DNA from: Streptomyces sp. NBC_00239
Lineage (GTDB): Bacteria; Actinomycetota; Actinomycetes; Streptomycetales; Streptomycetaceae
Reading direction: 5' to 3'
DNA: 64,000 nucleotides
Assembly (NCBI RefSeq): GCF_036194065.1
Contig: NZ_CP108095.1
Location: 5,518,001 to 5,582,000, forward strand
Below the pieces are notes generated by a model. The model was not told the origin of the DNA. It saw only the letters and a program-made list of their open reading frames with translations, and searched no databases. The position numbers were made by a program, and so were the translations under genes. Positions within the stretch are counted from its first letter, which is position 1, and every line of letters begins with the position of its first letter. Shown here piece by piece: positions 60,153 to 64,000 of this stretch.

Positions 60153-61415
60153 CTAGACCGACCGGAAGGCCAGCGTCACGTTGTGACCGCCGAAGCCGAA
60201 CGAGTTGTTGATCGCCGCGATCGTGCCCTCGGGCAGCTTGCGCGGCTCGCCCACGACGATGTCGGCGTCGATGTCCTCGTCGAGCTCGTCGACGTTGATG
60301 GTCGGCGGGGCCAGCCGGTGGTACAGCGCCAGCACGGTCGCGACGCTCTCGATACCGCCGGCGCCACCGAGCAGGTGACCCGTCATCGACTTGGTCGCGG
60401 AGACCGCCACGTGGTCGAGGTCGTCGCCCAGCACCTTGCGCAGCGCCTTGATCTCGGCACTGTCACCCTGCGGGGTCGACGTGGCGTGCGCGTTGAGGTG
60501 AACCACCTCGGACGGCTTCAGACCCGTGTTGTCCAGCAGGTTCTGCACCGCGGCGGCGACACCGCGGCCGGTCGGCTCGGGCTGCGCGATGTGGTGGCTG
60601 TCGGCGGACAGGCCCTGGCCGAGCACCTCGCAGTACACGCGGGCGCCGCGCGCGGCGGCGTGCTCCGCGGACTCCAGGACGATCACGCCGGCGCCCTCGC
60701 CGAGCACGAAACCGTCACGGCCCTTGTCGTACGGGCGCGAGGCCTTGGTGGGCTCGTCGTTGTTCTTGGACATCGCCATCATGTTGGCGAAGGCCGCGAT
60801 CGGCAGCGGGTGGATCGCCGCCTCCGTACCGCCGGCGACGACCACGTCGGCGCGGCCGGTGCGGATCATCTCGACGGCGTAGCCGATGGCCTCGGCGCCC
60901 GACGCGCACGCGCTGACCGGAGTGTGCACGCCCGCACGGGCGTTGACCTCCAGGCCGACGTTGGCCGACGGGCTGTTCGGCATGAGCATGGGGACGGTGT
61001 GCGGGGAGACCCGGCGCACACCCTTTTCCTTCAGTACGTCGTACTGGTCGAGCAGGGTCGTCACGCCGCCGATGCCGGAGGCGATCACGGTGCCCAGGCG
61101 CTCGGGCTCGATGGACGCGTCCTCGCCGGCGGGGGCGGTGTAGCCGGCGTCGGCCCACGCCTCCTTGGCGGCGATCAGCGCGAACTGCGCCGAGCGGTCC
61201 AGCTTGCGCGCCAGCGGGCGGGGCAGGACCTCACTCGGGTCGACGGCGGCCTGCGCGGCGATGCGGACCGGGAGGTCGGCGAAGCGCTCGCCCTCCAGGG
61301 GTCCGACGCCGGAGCGGCCCGCGAGCAGGCCTTCCCAGGTCGATGCGCTGTCGCCACCCAGCGGTGTGGTTGCGCCGATACCGGTGACGACCACGGTGCG
61401 ATTGGTCTGGCTCAC
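60153..61415 (-). CDS. fabF: 3-oxoacyl-ACP synthase II (FabF)
   Basis: Condensing enzyme that elongates acyl-ACP with malonyl-ACP; 420 residues. Active-site Cys170 (VSACASGAEA), His in NAHATSTPQGD and His in MTGHLLGGAG form the KS triad; NNSFGFGGHN is the C-terminal signature. GTG at 61415 gives MSQTNRTVVVTGIGA; AGAAAGAA lies upstream. Last gene of the fabD-fabH-acpP-fabF cluster of essential fatty acid synthesis, probably activated by FasR. Confidence 0.96.
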   Translation of the reverse strand: MSQTNRTVVVTGIGATTPLGGDSASTWEGLLAGRSGVGPLEGERFADLPVRIAAQAAVDPSEVLPRPLARKLDRSAQFALIAAKEAWADAGYTAPAGEDASIEPERLGTVIASGIGGVTTLLDQYDVLKEKGVRRVSPHTVPMLMPNSPSANVGLEVNARAGVHTPVSACASGAEAIGYAVEMIRTGRADVVVAGGTEAAIHPLPIAAFANMMAMSKNNDEPTKASRPYDKGRDGFVLGEGAGVIVLESAEHAAARGARVYCEVLGQGLSADSHHIAQPEPTGRGVAAAVQNLLDNTGLKPSEVVHLNAHATSTPQGDSAEIKALRKVLGDDLDHVAVSATKSMTGHLLGGAGGIESVATVLALYHRLAPPTINVDELDEDIDADIVVGEPRKLPEGTIAAINNSFGFGGHNVTLAFRSV

Positions 61416-61494
61416 AGGAATTCTTTCTCCACGTGTAAGGGGTGCTGAATTTGTCACGGCGCCACCGCCGGGTGGCGACAAACGCTCGGCCAGG

Positions 61495-61743
61495 TCAGCC
61501 CTGGTGCTTGGCGATGTAGGCCGCGGCGTCGCCGACGGTCTTCAGGTTCTTGACGTCCTCGTCCGGGATCTTGACCTCGAAGCGCTCTTCGGCGGCGACG
61601 ACGACCTCGACCATGGACAGCGAGTCGACGTCCAGGTCGTCCGTGAAGGACTTGTCGAGCTGGACGTCCTCCTGCGGGATGCCGGCGATCTCGTTGACGA
61701 TCTCCGCGAGACCTTCGAGGATCTCTTCCTGCGTGGCGGCCAT
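61495..61743 (-). CDS. acpP: Acyl carrier protein
   Basis: 82-residue acidic carrier protein. Ser41 in DVDSLSMVE is the phosphopantetheine attachment site. MAATQEEILEGLAEIVNEIAG and TVGDAAAYIAKHQG match fatty-acid ACPs. ATG at 61743 behind AAGGAG. Lies between fabH and fabF and carries the growing acyl chain. Confidence 0.96.
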   Translation of the reverse strand: MAATQEEILEGLAEIVNEIAGIPQEDVQLDKSFTDDLDVDSLSMVEVVVAAEERFEVKIPDEDVKNLKTVGDAAAYIAKHQG

Positions 61744-61813
61744 GTGGCGCTCCTTCGATAGCTTTTGGAAAGGTGTTGCGTGGTGGTGCGCGGCGTTCCG
61801 GGTAGCGGAGCGC

Positions 61814-62818
61814 CTAGGGGAGGGTAACGACCGTCGCGGCGTACACGAGACCTGCCCCGAAGCCGATGACGAGCGCGGTGTCGCCGCTCTTCGCCTGTCC
61901 GGTCGCCAGGAGCCGCTCCATCGCGAGCGGAATCGAGGCGGCCGAGGTGTTGCCGGTCGTTTCGACGTCACGGGCGACCGTGACGTGCTCCGGCAGCTTC
62001 AGAGTCTTCACCATCGAGTCGATGATCCGCATATTGGCCTGGTGCGGAATGAAGACGTCCAGGTCGTCGGCGGTGATGCCGGCCGCGTCGAGCGCCTGCT
62101 GGGCCACCTTGGCCATCTCGAAGACGGCCCAGCGGAAGACCGCCTGACCCTCCTGCGTGATGGCCGGGAACTTCTCGGCGGTGTCCGTGCTGCGGTACTG
62201 GTCCCACGGCACGGTCTGCTTGATGGTCTCGGACTTGTCGCCCTCGGAACCCCAGATGGTGGGGCCGATGGCCGGCTCGTCCGAGGGGCCGACGATCACG
62301 GCGCCCGCGCCGTCGCCGAACAGGAAGGCCGTCGCGCGGTCTTCGAGGTCGGTCAGGTCGGACAGCCGCTCCACGCCGATGACGAGGACGTGCTTGGCCG
62401 AGCCCTCGACGACCAGACCCTTGGCCAGGGTCAGCCCGTAGCCGAAGCCCGCGCAGCCCGCCGAGATGTCGAACGCGGCCGGCTTGCCCGCGCCGATCCG
62501 GTCCGCGATCTCCGTCGCGACCGCGGGAGTCTGCTTGAAGTGCGAGACCGTCGAGACGATCACGGCGCCGATCTGCTCCGGCGAGATGCCGGCGTCCGCG
62601 AGGGCCTTGCCGGCCGCCTCGACGGACATGGCGGCGACGGTCTCCTGCGGCGAGGCCCAGTGCCGGCTCGTGATGCCCGAACGGGAACGGATCCATTCGT
62701 CGGACGAGTCGATCGTCTCGAGGATGACCTCGTTGGGCACCACGCGGGTCGGGCGGTAGCCGCCGACCCCGAGGATGCGGGCGTACGGAGACCCCTGAGC
62801 AGGTTTGATCTTCGACAT
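61814..62818 (-). CDS. fabH: 3-oxoacyl-ACP synthase III (FabH)
   Basis: Initiates fatty-acid synthesis by condensing an acyl-CoA starter with malonyl-ACP; 334 residues. Catalytic Cys122 (ISAGCAGFGYG), His in IPHQANMRI and Asn in TGNTSAASIP. Streptomyces FabH accepts branched starters, which explains its iso/anteiso lipids (family knowledge). ATG at 62818 behind AGAAGGAG, 17 nt after fabD. Confidence 0.96.
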   Translation of the reverse strand: MSKIKPAQGSPYARILGVGGYRPTRVVPNEVILETIDSSDEWIRSRSGITSRHWASPQETVAAMSVEAAGKALADAGISPEQIGAVIVSTVSHFKQTPAVATEIADRIGAGKPAAFDISAGCAGFGYGLTLAKGLVVEGSAKHVLVIGVERLSDLTDLEDRATAFLFGDGAGAVIVGPSDEPAIGPTIWGSEGDKSETIKQTVPWDQYRSTDTAEKFPAITQEGQAVFRWAVFEMAKVAQQALDAAGITADDLDVFIPHQANMRIIDSMVKTLKLPEHVTVARDVETTGNTSAASIPLAMERLLATGQAKSGDTALVIGFGAGLVYAATVVTLP

Positions 62819-62835
62819 GCGGTGGGCTCCTTCTC

Positions 62836-63759
62836 TCAGGCCGTGTGCTCGGCGATGAGCGCGGCGGCCTTCTCGAGGTCGTCCGGCGTCTTCAGCGCCA
62901 GCGTGGCCACACCCGGCAGGGCGCGCTTGGCCAGGCCCGTCAGGGTGCCACCGGGGCACGCCTCGACGATCGCGGTGACGCCCAGCTCCTTGAAGGTCTC
63001 CATGCACAGGTCCCAGCGGACCGGGTTGGCCACCTGGCCCACCAGCCGGGCGACGACCTCGGCGCCCGAGGAGACGGCCCGGCCGTCCTTGTTGGACACG
63101 TACGTCAGCGCCGGGTCGGCGGGCTCGAGGGCCTGCGCGGCCGCTTCCAGCTGCGCGACGGCCGGAGCCATGTGGTGCGTGTGGAAGGCGCCCGCGACCT
63201 TGAGGGCGACGACCTTGCGGACACCTTCGGGCTTGTCCGCCACGAGGGCCGCGATCTGCTCCGCGGTGCCCGCGGCCACGATCTGGCCGGCACCGTTGAT
63301 GTTGGCCGGGGTCAGCCCCAGCTTCTCCAGGTGCGGGAGCGTCACCTCGGGGTCGCCGCCCAGAAGGGCGGCCATGCCCGTCTCCGTGACGGCGGCGGCC
63401 TCGGCCATCGCCAGGCCACGGGTGCGCACGAGCTGCAGCGCCGCGGTGTCGTCGAGGACGCCCGCGTAGGCGGCCGCGGTGATCTCGCCCACGCTGTGGC
63501 CGGCGACGGCGCCGAAGCCCGCGAGGGAGCCCAGGGCGGAGGCCGACAGCAGGCCGGCCGCGACGAGCAGCGGCTGCGCCACCGCGGTGTCGCGGATCTC
63601 GTCCGCGTCTGCCTTGGTGCCGTAGTGGGCAAGGTCGAGCCCGATGGCGTCCGACCACGCGGCGATGCGGTCAGCAGCGCCGGGCAGTTCGAGCCAGGGG
63701 GTCAGGAAGCCGGGCGTCTGAGCGCCTTGGCCGGGAGCGACGAGTACGAGCACCCTCAC
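62836..63759 (-). CDS. fabD: Malonyl-CoA:ACP transacylase (FabD)
   Basis: Loads malonyl onto ACP; 307 residues. APGQGAQTPGF at the N-terminus, nucleophile Ser89 in GHSVGE, the conserved QLVRTRGLAM Arg, and AFHTHHM with the catalytic His. GTG at 63759 behind a GAGAGAG stretch. First gene of the cluster; the 83-bp gap to the upstream regulator gene presumably holds its promoter and the FasR target. Also supplies malonyl-ACP for polyketide pathways in Streptomyces. Confidence 0.96.
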   Translation of the reverse strand: MRVLVLVAPGQGAQTPGFLTPWLELPGAADRIAAWSDAIGLDLAHYGTKADADEIRDTAVAQPLLVAAGLLSASALGSLAGFGAVAGHSVGEITAAAYAGVLDDTAALQLVRTRGLAMAEAAAVTETGMAALLGGDPEVTLPHLEKLGLTPANINGAGQIVAAGTAEQIAALVADKPEGVRKVVALKVAGAFHTHHMAPAVAQLEAAAQALEPADPALTYVSNKDGRAVSSGAEVVARLVGQVANPVRWDLCMETFKELGVTAIVEACPGGTLTGLAKRALPGVATLALKTPDDLEKAAALIAEHTA

Positions 63760-63842
63760 ACTCTCTCTTGTGGATGGTCCGCGCCGCCCGTGGGGACAGG
63801 GACCAAGAACCGTCGGGGGAATTGTTGATGTCCGACAAAAGT

Positions 63843-64000
63843 CTAGGACTGAAGATCGCCCTCGGCCAGACGTCCGAGGATCAGGGCGATCCTCAGTGTG
63901 AACGCGGAACGGACATCAGAGGGTGACCAGCCGGTGACGTCTGTCACACGTCGGAGCCGGTAGCGCACCGTGTTCGGGTGTACGAACAGCATCCGAGCTG
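63843..64000 (-). CDS. fasR: PucR/CdaR-type regulator, C-terminal HTH, probably FasR (5' part outside window)
   Basis: Only the last ~52 codons are visible. The frame reads LFVHPNTVRYRLRRVTDVTGW, the helix-turn-helix of the PucR family C-terminus, and ends RIALILGRLAEGDLQS. Its place directly upstream of fabD on the same strand matches FasR, the activator of the fabDHPF operon described in S. coelicolor. The N-terminal ligand part is missing, so identity rests on this motif and on synteny. Confidence 0.85.
   Translation of the reverse strand, partial: ARMLFVHPNTVRYRLRRVTDVTGWSPSDVRSAFTLRIALILGRLAEGDLQS

Overview
The window is 64 kb of a Streptomyces-type chromosome. The sequence is very GC-rich with a strong G/C preference at third codon positions. 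It carries actinobacterial markers: a DnaG/Hrd-type sigma factor pair, a GlnR-type operator, an MreB-like protein, an SCO2400-like protein, a class F sortase, and the fabD-fabH-acpP-fabF cluster preceded by a FasR-like regulator. From memory, the gene order resembles the conserved core between fasR and the nitrite reductase genes of S. coelicolor; this was not checked by alignment. I see no prophage, insertion sequence, CRISPR array or rRNA operon.

Layout. 1-9 kb: aldo/keto reductase (cut by the window edge), DHA2 drug exporter, tRNA-dihydrouridine synthase, pyruvate phosphate dikinase, a winged-helix regulator with a TTA codon, and a PhoX-type phosphatase. 10-23 kb: nitrate/nitrite assimilation. 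An FAD reductase, nirB and nirD form an operon behind a GlnR box; nasA and a siroheme chelatase follow. Interspersed are a TauE/SafE permease, a class F sortase with a likely LVQTG substrate, gamma-glutamylcyclotransferase and a YdcF/SanA-like protein. 23-29 kb: dGTPase, ferredoxin reductase, dnaG and an hrdA-like sigma factor. 29-37 kb: a heterodimeric ABC exporter, an FGGY kinase, two tRNA-Asn genes, one CAT-anticodon tRNA, and a YbdK-type glutamate-cysteine ligase. 37-45 kb: a secreted I36 protein translationally coupled to a phosphodiester glycosidase, an MFS exporter, a fused carboxyltransferase overlapping a malonyl-CoA-synthetase-like gene, and a LysE exporter divergent from an Lrp regulator. 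45-53 kb: an MreB-like gene overlapping a GAF histidine kinase, a secreted lipase, the SCO2400-like protein, MarR divergent from an oxidoreductase, Ohr and an EI24 protein. 54-60 kb: nitrilase-family amidase, TetR divergent from a PA14-containing GH3 beta-glucosidase, a lipoprotein SGNH hydrolase and a DUF3145 protein. 60-64 kb: type II fatty-acid synthesis cluster with the 3' end of fasR.

The most striking non-genic feature is a family of long, GC-rich palindromic elements at about 17.9, 20.6, 41.0, 45.4, 53.6 and 58.2 kb. Five of the six lie between convergent genes. Several are expanded by internal ~60-bp units and by flanking ~30-36-bp minisatellites that point in opposite directions on the two sides of the hairpin. 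A second recurring pattern is a TAnnnT hexamer exactly 6 nt before the start codon in six genes, which predicts leaderless mRNAs. Other points to check are a histidine kinase that seems to have lost its ATP-binding boxes, an FGGY kinase with the catalytic Asp changed to Glu, and matching degenerate motifs in the ABC exporter pair.
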